Origin: Gammaproteobacteria bacterium HGW-Gammaproteobacteria-1
Lineage (GTDB): Bacteria > Pseudomonadota > Gammaproteobacteria > Thiohalomonadales > Thiohalomonadaceae
Reading direction: 5' to 3'
Assembly: GCA_002840095.1 (NCBI GenBank)
Contig: PGZL01000002.1
Coordinates: 279,872 to 343,871 of the forward strand
Length of the DNA stretch: 64,000 nucleotides
Translations under genes and position numbers: made by a program
Notes under the pieces: generated by a model
Seen by the model: the letters and a program-made list of their open reading frames with translations, nothing else
What the model was told of the DNA's origin: nothing
Database searches by the model: none
Part shown: piece by piece, positions 35,982 through 43,716 of the stretch
Position numbering within the stretch: the first letter of the stretch is position 1
How the letters are laid out: the number at the start of each line of letters is the position of its first letter

Positions 35982-36422
35982 GTGAAGATCGAGGTGCGCG
36001 CCGCGGCGCTGGACCCCTGGCGTGAGGTGGCGGACTACGAACAGGCGCAAACTGCGCTGCACGGCGCGGCGGGGGCTGCCGCGGTATTCGTGGGCAGCAT
36101 GCGCGATCTCAACGAAGGCGATGCGATCAGCGCCATGACCCTGGAACACTATCCGGGGATGACCGAAAAACACCTGGCAAAGATTTGTACTGCCGCAGCC
36201 GATCGCTGGGACCTGCTCGACACCCTGGTGGTGCACCGCGTCGGCGAACTCCACCCGGCCGATCCCATCGTGCTGGTGGCGGTCTGGTCGGCGCACCGCA
36301 AGGATGCCTTCGAGGCCTGCCGCCACATCATGGAAGACCTCAAGTCCAACGCCCCGTTCTGGAAAAAAGAACAGTTGCAGTCCGGCCACCGCTGGGTGGA
36401 AAAGAACACCGCCGGCTACTGA
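35982..36422 (+). CDS. moaE: Molybdopterin synthase catalytic subunit MoaE
   Basis: 146-residue large subunit that inserts two sulfurs into precursor Z to give molybdopterin. The family motif VHRVGELHPADPIVLVAVWS and AHRKDAFEACRHIMEDLK contain the catalytic Lys, and the C-terminal KSNAPFWKKEQ is the MoaD-binding part. GTG is used as start, just one base after the moaD stop. A DksA-like gene follows 64 bases later. Confidence 0.95.
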   Translation: MKIEVRAAALDPWREVADYEQAQTALHGAAGAAAVFVGSMRDLNEGDAISAMTLEHYPGMTEKHLAKICTAAADRWDLLDTLVVHRVGELHPADPIVLVAVWSAHRKDAFEACRHIMEDLKSNAPFWKKEQLQSGHRWVEKNTAGY

Positions 36423-36486
36423 ACCTCCGGGCGCCCGCCCATTGCCGGCCTATCCCGGCCAAAAACACCGTCCACAAAGGAACATC

Positions 36487-36882
36487 ATGTCCACTCTGAA
36501 CGACGCACAACTGAACAGCCTCCGGCAGCTGCTGAGCTCCGAGCGCACGCGCCTGCGCGGCGAGATCCGCGAGCATCTGCTGACCACCGATCGGGAACAG
36601 TACAGCGAACTGGCAGGTCAGGTGCACGACGCAGGCGAGGAGTCGGTGGCCGACCTGCTCACCGACGTCAACGTGGCGGTCATGGGCCGCCTGATCATCG
36701 AACTGCGCGAGGCGGAAGCGGCGCTGGAACGCATCAGTACCGGCGGCTACGGCCGCTGCGAGGATTGCGGCATCGACATCCCCTACGCCCGCCTGCAGGC
36801 CTACCCGGCGGCGCGGCGCTGCATCGAACACCAGGCCCTGCACGAGAAAACCTATGCCGACGAAGGCAAGCCTTCGTTGTAA
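36487..36882 (+). CDS. TraR/DksA-type zinc-finger protein
   Basis: 131-residue protein of the DksA/TraR superfamily, which can bind RNA polymerase's secondary channel. Residues 1-90 form a helical coiled coil (LNSLRQLLSSERTRLRGEI) with DVNVAVMGRLIIELREAE; the zinc motif is CEDCGIDIPYARLQAYPAARRCIEHQ, in which the fourth ligand is probably His rather than Cys. DksA's tip acids are not clearly recognisable. The ATG at 36487 is 7 bases after AAAGGA. Its end adjoins the repeat at 36.9 kb. Confidence 0.85.
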   Translation: MSTLNDAQLNSLRQLLSSERTRLRGEIREHLLTTDREQYSELAGQVHDAGEESVADLLTDVNVAVMGRLIIELREAEAALERISTGGYGRCEDCGIDIPYARLQAYPAARRCIEHQALHEKTYADEGKPSL

Positions 36883-36892
36883 GGCGCAAGAC

Positions 36893-37072
36893 GTTAAACG
36901 CAAAGACGCAAAGAACGCAAAGGTCGCAAAGAGTTCTTGTGGGAGCCCGATTTATCGGGCGATAGCGGTGCTCGGAGAGGAACGTCGGGTGGATGTGCTG
37001 CGTTTACCCGCCTACACCGTTGGGGTTCGTCTTCTTTGCGCTCTTTGCGGACTTTGCGTCTTTGCGTTGAAG
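36893..37072. repeat. Palindromic repeat, ACGCAAAG family with internal REP (copy D1)
   Basis: Left arm AAACGCAAAGACGCAAAGAA and further CGCAAAG units, right arm CTTTGCGCTCTTTGCG, CTTTGCGTCTTTGCG in complementary orientation. The centre carries GTGGGAGCCCGATTTATCGG, a REP-type hairpin related to the palindrome at 14.75 kb. It separates the DksA-like gene from the convergent phosphoesterase, which has its stop in the right flank. Confidence 0.8.
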
Positions 37073-37083
37073 GCTTTTGACTT

Positions 37084-37605
37084 TTACTTCTTCCCGCCCG
37101 GCACGTCGCGGATTTCAAACTCCATCGTTTCCAGATCGCCGAAGATGTAGCTGGCGCGCGGGCCGACGCCGGCCACGGTGCCGGGATTGAGCAGCAGGGT
37201 GCTGCCGCCCTTGATGGTGTCGATGGTCTTGATGGCAGGGCGGTGATCGTGGCCGCAGCAGACGATGTCCCAGTCGCCGGTGACGGCGAGGGCATGGGCA
37301 TAGTGGGGATAGTGCACCAGGAATATGCGTTTGCCGCCCTGTTCCAGGCCGGCGTCCTGGCCGTGATAGAAGATCACGCTGTCGGGCTCCTGCGCCAGCA
37401 TGAACATGGCGTAGGTGTCGCCCATGTTGTTGCCGTGGATCACGTGTACCGGCAGGCCGAACTGCTGCAAGGGCCGCAGCGCGGTGGGTGCCACCACATC
37501 GCCGCAGTGCCATACCGCCTGGGCACCCAGCTCCTTGGCCTCGCCCACGGCGGCGGTGAGCAGGGAACGGTTGTCGTGACTGTCGGATACGAGGCAGATT
37601 TTCAT
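37084..37605 (-). CDS. Metallophosphoesterase (YfcE/MJ0936 type)
   Basis: 173-residue calcineurin-like phosphodiesterase. Metal-binding motifs in order: CLVSDSHDNRS (DxH), WHCGDVV (GD), VIHGNNMGD (GNN) and VCCGHDHRPA (GHxH). It hydrolyses phosphomono- or diesters in the cytosol. The stop lies at the edge of the ACGCAAAG repeat and the start at the edge of the ATACAAG-type repeat A5, so the gene is boxed in by two elements. Confidence 0.92.
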   Translation of the reverse strand: MKICLVSDSHDNRSLLTAAVGEAKELGAQAVWHCGDVVAPTALRPLQQFGLPVHVIHGNNMGDTYAMFMLAQEPDSVIFYHGQDAGLEQGGKRIFLVHYPHYAHALAVTGDWDIVCCGHDHRPAIKTIDTIKGGSTLLLNPGTVAGVGPRASYIFGDLETMEFEIRDVPGGKK

Positions 37606-37612
37606 AACGGCA

Positions 37613-37711
37613 AGTTACAAGTGGCAAGTGACAAGTAGCAAGTTACAAGTTGGCTGCGGCGCCTGGCAAGCTGCTTTTTACTTGTCACTTGCAACTTGTC
37701 ACTTGTAACTG
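37613..37711. repeat. Palindromic repeat, TTACAAG family (copy A5, variant core)
   Basis: Left array GGCAAGTTACAAGTGGCAAG and so on; right array CTTGTCACTTGCAACTTG, CTTGTAAC. The arms are complementary heptamer arrays of the TTACAAG/GACAAGT type, but the core (GGCTGCGGCGCC) is unlike copies A1-A4. It sits between the phosphoesterase and cardiolipin synthase. Confidence 0.75.
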
Positions 37712-37726
37712 CCCCCGCGGCGCGCC

Positions 37727-38908
37727 CTACGGGCGGCGCTGGCTCAGCCGCTCCAGCCACAGTTCGATGATGCCCCAGAACCGCTCCAGGGCGCGCCGGT
37801 ACCAGGCGCGTCGGCGCCAGGCGCCGGGCAGGACTTCGAGGCTTTGGGTGAAGTCGGCTTCGAACAGGGCGGCGACCTGTTCGGCCAGGCCATGGTCCTC
37901 GACCTCCTGATTGGCCTCCAGATTCCAGCTGAAATTCCAGCGGTCGACGTTGCTGGAACCGATGGAAAGCCAAGTGTCGCACAGCAGGATCTTGGCGTGC
38001 AGGAAACGGGGCTGGTATTCGAAGATGCGCACCCCGGCGGCCAGCAGCCTGGTGTAATAGCGCCGGGCGGCGTGGCGCACGCCGGGATGATCGGTGTGCG
38101 GTCCCGGCAGCAGCAGGCGCACGTCGCAGCCCTGGCGCGCCGCCTGGTACAGGGCGCGGCGTATCTTCCACGACGGAATGAAGTAGGCGCTGGCGATCCA
38201 GATGCGCCGCTCGGCGCCGCGCAGGCGGGTGAGCAGCGAGCGTTTGATCTCCATGCGGATCGGTTCGTTGAGGGTGACGCGACCGGCGCTATGGCCGGGC
38301 GCGTGCGAGGGGTAGGGCGCGGGGCCTTGCGGCTGGCCTGGCGTTGCCGGGGCAGGGAGCATGTCGTGTTCGTTGCCCCGGGTGATGCCCCACACCTGGG
38401 CAAAACTCTGCTGCCAGTCGGCAACGCAGGGACCGCGCACGGCGAGCATCACGTCGTGCCAGTGCAGCGGCAGGGTGGGGGAGAAGTCGTCGGTGATGCC
38501 GGCGCCGCCGGTATAGGCGATGTCGCCGTCCACCAGCAGCAGCTTGCGATGGTCGCGCCACAGGTTGCGGCGCAGCTTGCCGTAATGCAGCGGATTGTAG
38601 AAAGTGAGCCGGACGCCGGCATCGAGCAGGCGGCGGCGATCACTGTTGTTCAGCTCGCGCGCGCCGAAGTCATCCAGCAGCAGGTAGACCTGCACGCCGC
38701 GCGTGGCGGCGGCGGCGAAGGCCGCGATGAACTCATCGGCGATGGCACCGGACTTGAACAGGTACATCTCCAGCAGCACATAGTGCCGCGCCGCCTTGAT
38801 GGAGGTCAGCATCGCCGGAAAGAAATGCCCGCCGTCGACCAGCAGTTCGAAGCGGTTGCCGCTGCGCCAGGGAAAGCGTTTGCGGTTGCGGGGGAGCGGG
38901 GCCTGCAT
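37727..38908 (-). CDS. clsB: Cardiolipin synthase-like phospholipase D (ClsB family)
   Basis: 393-residue PLD-superfamily enzyme with two HKD motifs: H120-K122-D127 in WRDHRKLLLVDGD and H304-K306-D311 in FLHAKILLCDTW. The second is followed by SIGSSNVDRWNF, as in bacterial cardiolipin synthases. No N-terminal TM helices, which fits ClsB rather than ClsA. It condenses phosphatidylglycerol molecules, or PG and PE, into cardiolipin. The ATG at 38908 begins MQAPLPRN. Confidence 0.9.
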   Translation of the reverse strand: MQAPLPRNRKRFPWRSGNRFELLVDGGHFFPAMLTSIKAARHYVLLEMYLFKSGAIADEFIAAFAAAATRGVQVYLLLDDFGARELNNSDRRRLLDAGVRLTFYNPLHYGKLRRNLWRDHRKLLLVDGDIAYTGGAGITDDFSPTLPLHWHDVMLAVRGPCVADWQQSFAQVWGITRGNEHDMLPAPATPGQPQGPAPYPSHAPGHSAGRVTLNEPIRMEIKRSLLTRLRGAERRIWIASAYFIPSWKIRRALYQAARQGCDVRLLLPGPHTDHPGVRHAARRYYTRLLAAGVRIFEYQPRFLHAKILLCDTWLSIGSSNVDRWNFSWNLEANQEVEDHGLAEQVAALFEADFTQSLEVLPGAWRRRAWYRRALERFWGIIELWLERLSQRRP

Positions 38909-38922
38909 GGCGTCTGACTATA

Positions 38923-38957
38923 GTTTCGAGTGTCGAGTGTCGAGTGTCGAGTTTCGC
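38923..38957. repeat. GTTTCGA/GTGTCGA heptamer array (copy C2)
   Basis: Five units GTTTCGA, GTGTCGA, GTGTCGA, GTGTCGA, GTTTCGC lie in direct tandem between clsB and rnd. The unit is the complement of the TCGAAAC array at 32.7 kb; no opposing arm is seen. Confidence 0.75.
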
Positions 38958-38983
38958 AAGACCGGCGGCGGCGCCCTGCCGCA

Positions 38984-40156
38984 TCAACCGGTGGCAGCCC
39001 CGGTATTTTCCACTGCTTCGAGGCGGTCCTGCCGCACGCGCAGCTGCAATTCGCCCCGCAGCAGACGCTCCAGGTCGTGGCCGATGAGCTGGGCGCGCCA
39101 GCCGTGGCGCAGTGCCGCCGTCTCGTCGCCGCTGAGCAGGCGCTCCACCTCGCGCCGTGGCGCCAGCGTCGGGACGCTCACCTGGTGCTCTATGGCACGC
39201 AGGCGCACCAGGGCCATCATGGCGTCGGCCACCGCTTCCTGTTCCGGTGCCAGGCGCAGCACCGGCTCCAGTTGCGGCCACGCAGTCGCCGGCTGCTGGC
39301 GGCCCTGCCTGATCAAGTCGAGCAGCAGCCGGCCATGGCGCTCCACCGTGCCCTTTTCCAGGCCGCGGATGCGGGCCAGCTTGTCGACGCTGTCCGGCAT
39401 CAGCTTGGCCATGTCGAACATCACTTCGTCTTTCAGCACCCAGCGCCGCGGCCGGTCGGAATCCTGCGCCGTTTGTTCGCGCCAGGCGGCAATCTGCTGC
39501 AGTACCGCCAACTGCACGCCCTTGAGGAAATTCACCCCCTTGATGCGGCGCCAGGCTTCCAGCGGCGGGCTGTCGTAGGTGCGCGGATCGGACAGGGCGG
39601 CGAAGTCGTCGGCCAGCCAGGGCAGGCGACCGTTCTGTTCCAGCGCCGCGCGCTGGCTCAAATAGACCTTGACCAGGTAGCGCACGTCGTCGGCGGCGTA
39701 GTCCAACTGTTCCGGCGTCAGCGGACGCAGGCTCCAGTCGGCGCGGCTGTGCGCCTTTTCCAGTTCCACGCCGAGGGTTTCCTTGACCAGGGCGCCGTAG
39801 CCTATCTGATCGCCGTGGCCGAGCAGGGTGGCGGCGAGCTGGGTGTCGAACACCGGCGTCGGCGGCGTGCCGCGCATGACGTGAAAGATTTCCAGGTCCT
39901 GCCGTGCCGCGTGCAGCACCTTGAGGATGCTCGGGTCGTACAGCAGGTCCAGCAGCGGGCCGAGGTCGTCGATACCGAAGGGGTCGATGCAGACGGCGCT
40001 GTCCTCGTCCGCGGTGGCGATCTGGATCAGGCACAGTTGTGGGTAATAGCTCTTCTCCCGCATGAACTCGGTGTCGAGGGCGAACCAGCTGTGTTTGCGC
40101 AGTTGGGCGCAATAGGCGGCGAGGTCGGCGTGATTGTCGATGTAGGGTACGGACAT
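38984..40156 (-). CDS. rnd: Ribonuclease D
   Basis: 390-residue 3'-5' exoribonuclease that trims tRNA and other small RNAs. DEDD motifs are visible as DTEFMRE (Exo I), LHAARQDLEIF and DTQLAATLLG (Exo II), and YAADDVRYLVKVY (Exo III). A C-terminal HRDC domain follows (EQTAQDSDRPRRWVLKDE, MPDSVDKLARIRGLE). The start ATG at 40156 precedes MSVPYIDNHADL; the longer frame to 40801 is an unrelated upstream extension. Confidence 0.95.
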   Translation of the reverse strand: MSVPYIDNHADLAAYCAQLRKHSWFALDTEFMREKSYYPQLCLIQIATADEDSAVCIDPFGIDDLGPLLDLLYDPSILKVLHAARQDLEIFHVMRGTPPTPVFDTQLAATLLGHGDQIGYGALVKETLGVELEKAHSRADWSLRPLTPEQLDYAADDVRYLVKVYLSQRAALEQNGRLPWLADDFAALSDPRTYDSPPLEAWRRIKGVNFLKGVQLAVLQQIAAWREQTAQDSDRPRRWVLKDEVMFDMAKLMPDSVDKLARIRGLEKGTVERHGRLLLDLIRQGRQQPATAWPQLEPVLRLAPEQEAVADAMMALVRLRAIEHQVSVPTLAPRREVERLLSGDETAALRHGWRAQLIGHDLERLLRGELQLRVRQDRLEAVENTGAATG

Positions 40157-40237
40157 GGCGGCGGCTGATCCTGAATGAACAGTGGCAAGTATACGGTGAA
40201 AAGGTTGCATTGCTGCCGTATCGGCGCGAAAGGTATC

Positions 40238-40774
40238 ATGGGCGACGCCGTTGCGGCACCGGACGCTCATGCAATGAATCGACTGCTCAAGATTTTTATG
40301 GATATCTGCCTGCTGCGTGCCGGGCCCCAGCATCTGCCGGCATCGCGCTTTCTGCTCACGCTGACCCTGGTGATGCATGCGGCGCTGGGGGTGGTGTTCG
40401 CCCTGTTCACGCTGCCGCTGCCGCAGGCCCTGGTGGCGGCGGCGATAGGCACGGCATTGCTGGTCGGTGTGGTGCAGGCCCTGTTGCTGGTGCACGGCAA
40501 AGCCGAGCGTGTGCAGCAGACGGCGACGGCGCTGGCGGGTAGCGAAATACTGCTCGGCCTGCTGGCGCTGCTGCCGACGGCCTGGTTCTATACGGTGGAG
40601 AGCAACGATGCCCGCGTGCTGCCGTCCCTGCTTTCCCTGCTGGCCATCGTCTGGAGCGTGGTGGTGACGGTGCACATATTCCGCGCCGCCCTGCAGGTCA
40701 GCCAGGGCATGGCCCTGCTGTTTGCCCTGGGATACACCATCATGGCCTATAGCGTGCTGGGGCTGGTGGTCTGA
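40238..40774 (+). CDS. Multi-pass membrane protein, unknown
   Basis: 178-residue hydrophobic protein with four predicted helices (FLLTLTLVMHAALGVVFALF, ALVAAAIGTALLVGVVQALL, ALAGSEILLGLLALLPTAW and MALLFALGYTIMAYSVLGL). The middle loop ERVQQTATALAGS resembles Yip1-like proteins but I cannot confirm a family. The ATG at 40238 has GAAAGG just before it; an ATG at 40274 is the more conservative start. It is divergent from rnd. Confidence 0.68.
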   Translation: MGDAVAAPDAHAMNRLLKIFMDICLLRAGPQHLPASRFLLTLTLVMHAALGVVFALFTLPLPQALVAAAIGTALLVGVVQALLLVHGKAERVQQTATALAGSEILLGLLALLPTAWFYTVESNDARVLPSLLSLLAIVWSVVVTVHIFRAALQVSQGMALLFALGYTIMAYSVLGLVV

Positions 40775-40779
40775 AACAG

Positions 40780-40906
40780 AGAGACAAGATACAAGTGACA
40801 AGATGCAAGGGAATGAACTCGCTGCGCTGGTGCTGTTATGAGTTCAAACCACCGTGCGCGCAGTGCACTCCTTCCCTTGTATCTTTTCTCTTTCCTCTTG
40901 TATCCG
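40780..40906. repeat. Palindromic repeat, ATACAAG family (copy A3)
   Basis: Heptamer arrays of ACAAGAT and ACAAGTG at left and CTTGTAT units at right. The core GAATGAACTCGCTGCGCTGG and CCGTGCGCGCAGTGCAC is closest to copy A1. It fills the gap before mpl; mpl's start codon lies 19 bases after its end. Confidence 0.85.
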
Positions 40907-40925
40907 GTTAAAGCAAGGCGAAGTT

Positions 40926-42317
40926 ATGCACGTACACATACTCGGTATCTGCGGCACCTTCATGGGCGGCATCGCGCTGCTGGCGCGGGCGGCCGGGCAT
41001 TCGGTGTCGGGACAGGATGCCGGGGTGTACCCGCCCATGAGCGAGCAGCTCGCCGCCGCGGGCATCACCCTGACCGAGGGCTATGCGCCGGAGGGGATCC
41101 CCGCCCACACCGACATGGTGGTGATCGGCAATGCCCTGTCGCGCGGCAACCCGGCGGTGGAGCACGTGCTGAACCGCAACATCCCCTATACCTCCGGGCC
41201 GCAATGGCTGGCGGAACACGTGCTGCACGAGAAATGGGTGCTCGCCGTCGCCGGCACCCACGGCAAGACCACCACCGCGTCCATGCTGGCCTGGATACTG
41301 GAATACGCCGGCATGGCACCGGGTTTTCTCATCGGCGGCGTGCCGCACAATTTCGGCCTGTCGGCCCGCGCCGGCGAGACGCCGTTCTTCGTGGTGGAGG
41401 CCGACGAGTACGACACCGCTTTCTTCGACAAGCGCTCCAAGTTCGTCCATTACCGGCCGCGCACGGCCATCCTCAACAATCTCGAATTTGACCACGCCGA
41501 CATCTTTCCCGACCTCGCCGCCATCGAGCGGCAGTTCCATCACCTGGTGCGTACCGTGCCGGGCGAGGGGCTGATCCTGGCGCCGGCGCAGGATGCCGCC
41601 CTGGAGCGGGTGCTGAAGATGGGCTGCTGGACGCCGGTGGAGGCATTCGGGGGCGGCCAGGGCTGGAGCGCAGGTTTGCAGGCCGCCGACGGCAGCCGCT
41701 TCGAGGTGTTCTGGAACGGCGTTTCCCAAGGGGCGGTGCACTGGGGGCTGCTGGGGCAGCACAACGTCAACAACGCCCTCGCCGCCATCGGCGCGGCGCG
41801 CCACGCCGGGGTGCCCGCCGCCCAGGCCTGCGCCGCCCTGGGGGAATTCCGCAGCGTGCGGCGCCGGCTGGAACTGCGCGGCGTCGCCGGCGGGGTGGCG
41901 GTGTACGACGATTTCGCCCACCATCCCACGGCCATCGAAACCACCCTGGCCGGCCTGCGCCGCCGCGTCGGCAGCGCCCGCATCCTGGCGGTGCTGGAGC
42001 CGCGCTCCAACACCATGCGCCTCGGCGTGCACCGCGACACCCTGGCGCCGTCCCTGGCCGCGGCGGACCTGGTCCTTCTCTACCACCCCGCCGATCTGGG
42101 TTGGGATCTGGCGGCCGCAGCCGCATCTCTGGGAGAGCGGGGCGTCGTCTACGCTGATATAGATGCCATCGTCGCCGCCGTCCGCGCCGCTGCCCGCCCC
42201 GGCGATCACGTATTGGTGATGAGCAACGGCGGCTTCGGCGGCATCCACGCCAAGCTGCTGGCAGCCTTGGAACAATCAACACCTGCCGCAGAGGCGCAGA
42301 GGCGCAGAGAATGTTAA
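40926..42317 (+). CDS. mpl: Murein peptide ligase Mpl
   Basis: 463-residue Mur-ligase relative that joins recycled L-Ala-D-Glu-meso-DAP tripeptide to UDP-MurNAc. It has the N-terminal HVHILGICGTFMGGIALLAR, the ATP loop AVAGTHGKTTTASML, EADEYDTAFFDKRSKF and the C-terminal DFAHHPTAIETT and EPRSNTMRLGVH found in Mpl. Cytosolic, peptidoglycan recycling. The last nine residues (AEAQRRREC) come from a CGCAGAG repeat, so the natural C-terminus has been extended. ATG at 40926 (MHVHILG) follows a repeat element. Confidence 0.95.
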   Translation: MHVHILGICGTFMGGIALLARAAGHSVSGQDAGVYPPMSEQLAAAGITLTEGYAPEGIPAHTDMVVIGNALSRGNPAVEHVLNRNIPYTSGPQWLAEHVLHEKWVLAVAGTHGKTTTASMLAWILEYAGMAPGFLIGGVPHNFGLSARAGETPFFVVEADEYDTAFFDKRSKFVHYRPRTAILNNLEFDHADIFPDLAAIERQFHHLVRTVPGEGLILAPAQDAALERVLKMGCWTPVEAFGGGQGWSAGLQAADGSRFEVFWNGVSQGAVHWGLLGQHNVNNALAAIGAARHAGVPAAQACAALGEFRSVRRRLELRGVAGGVAVYDDFAHHPTAIETTLAGLRRRVGSARILAVLEPRSNTMRLGVHRDTLAPSLAAADLVLLYHPADLGWDLAAAAASLGERGVVYADIDAIVAAVRAAARPGDHVLVMSNGGFGGIHAKLLAALEQSTPAAEAQRRREC

Positions 42318-42415
42318 TAACGGTTAAATATCGCGCGAGCGTTCCGTCGGTCAACCCGCAGCCATTCGAGACCACGGGTGTGAGCGAATCGTTTATCTCT
42401 GCGTCTCTGCGCCTG
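42287..42415. repeat. Palindromic repeat, CGCAGAG family (copy B2)
   Basis: Left arm CGCAGAGGCGCAGAGGCGCA, right arm TCTCTGCGTCTCTGCGCC, separated by about 80 bases that hold no gene. The left arm encodes the C-terminus of Mpl. Confidence 0.8.
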
Positions 42416-42442
42416 GGAAATATGTTCCGGACATTTCCAACC

Positions 42443-42460
42443 GACTACATCCATGTAGTC
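42443..42460. promoter_or_regulatory. Palindrome upstream of ubiX
   Basis: GACTACAT-CC-ATGTAGTC has 8-bp arms around two bases, located 27 bases ahead of the ubiX start. It could be an operator or a small hairpin in the leader; no regulator is suggested. Confidence 0.4.
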
Positions 42461-42486
42461 GTCTGCGACATGGGGTTTTGGATCCG

Positions 42487-43092
42487 ATGAGCCGCGACGC
42501 CATCAGTCTGGCCATGACCGGTGCCTCCGGCGCGCCCTACGGCCTGCGGCTGTTGCAGTGCCTCATCGAGGCGGGACAGCAGGTGTATCTGATGGTGTCG
42601 AGTCCGGCGCAGGTGGTGCTGGCGACGGAAACCGATTTGAAGGTGCCGGGACGGCCGGAGGAGATGCAGGCCTTCTTCAGCGGCATGTTCAAGGCCGCGC
42701 CGGGACAGCTGCAGGTCTTCGGCAAGGACCAGTGGCTGGCGCCGGTGGCCAGCGGTTCCAGTGCGCCGCGGGCGATGGTGGTGTGCCCCTGCTCCACCGG
42801 TACCCTGTCGGCCATCGCCACCGGGGCCAGCAACAACCTCATCGAACGCGCCGCCGACGTCATGCTCAAGGAGCGGCGCCAGCTCATCGTGGTGCCGCGC
42901 GAAATGCCGCTGTCGGCCATCCACCTGGAACACATGCTCACCCTGGCCCGCCTCGGCGTCACCATCATGCCGGCCAGCCCCGGCTTCTATCACCGGCCCG
43001 GGCAGGTGTCCGATTTGGTTGACTTCGTGGTGGCGCGCATACTCGACCATCTGCAACTGCCGCAGGAGCTGGCCCCGCGCTGGGGCGACTAG
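42487..43092 (+). CDS. ubiX: Flavin prenyltransferase UbiX
   Basis: 201-residue UbiX/Pad1 enzyme, which makes the prenylated FMN cofactor of the UbiD decarboxylase for ubiquinone synthesis. [17 protein letters not shown] is the FMN phosphate loop, [33 protein letters not shown] is the hallmark block, and [16 protein letters not shown] contains the conserved Glu. The ATG at 42487 is preferred over an upstream TTG. A Lon-type protein follows 6 bases later. Confidence 0.96.
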   Translation: MSRDAISLAMTGASGAPYGLRLLQCLIEAGQQVYLMVSSPAQVVLATETDLKVPGRPEEMQAFFSGMFKAAPGQLQVFGKDQWLAPVASGSSAPRAMVVCPCSTGTLSAIATGASNNLIERAADVMLKERRQLIVVPREMPLSAIHLEHMLTLARLGVTIMPASPGFYHRPGQVSDLVDFVVARILDHLQLPQELAPRWGD

Positions 43093-43098
43093 GAGCGG

Positions 43099-43695
43099 AT
43101 GATGAGCAGGCTGAACCTACCCTTGTTTCCCCTGCATACTGTACTGTTCCCCGGCGGCGTCCTGGCGCTGCGCGTGTTCGAGGCGCGCTACCTGGACATG
43201 GTGAGCGACTGCATGCGCCGGGGCAGCGGCTTCGGCATTTGCCTCATCCGCGACGGCAAGGAGGTGGGGGCGGCTGCCAGCACCTACGAGGTCGGCACCC
43301 TGGTGCACATCAGCTGGTTCGACCGCCGCGACGACGGCCTGCTCGGCATCACCGTCAACGGCGAACAGCGCTTCCGCATCCTCTCCAGCGCCGTGCAGCC
43401 GGACCAGCTCGTCCGCGCCGAGGTGGAACTGCTGGCGGTGGAGCCCGTCTGCGCCGTGCCGGACGACTGCCTGCCCCTGGTCCGGGTGCTGCAGGGCATC
43501 CTCGAGCAGCTCGATTTCCCCTATGCCAAACTGCAACCCCGCTACGACGACGCCGGCTGGCTCGGCGCCCGCCTCACCGAATTCCTGCCCCTCAAGCTGG
43601 AGCTGAAGCAATACCTGCTGCAAATGGACGAACCGCTGGCGCGGCTGGAGCGGCTGCGGGCGATCGTCGAGAGCGGCGACTACACCGCAAGCTGA
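43099..43695 (+). CDS. LON substrate-binding domain protein
   Basis: 198-residue protein with only the LON N-terminal (LON_substr_bdg) domain, without the ATPase or protease parts. LPLFPLHTVLFPGGVLALRVFEARYLDM and GFGICLIRDGKEVGA match the fold, as does the VNGEQRFRI block. The function is unknown; likely a substrate adapter or regulator. The ATGs at 43099 and 43102 both follow TAGGAG. It is in an operon with ubiX and convergent with the DedA-PAP2 gene. Confidence 0.9.
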   Translation: MMSRLNLPLFPLHTVLFPGGVLALRVFEARYLDMVSDCMRRGSGFGICLIRDGKEVGAAASTYEVGTLVHISWFDRRDDGLLGITVNGEQRFRILSSAVQPDQLVRAEVELLAVEPVCAVPDDCLPLVRVLQGILEQLDFPYAKLQPRYDDAGWLGARLTEFLPLKLELKQYLLQMDEPLARLERLRAIVESGDYTAS

Positions 43696-43716
43696 CGGTC
43701 GTCGGGCAGGCCGCCG

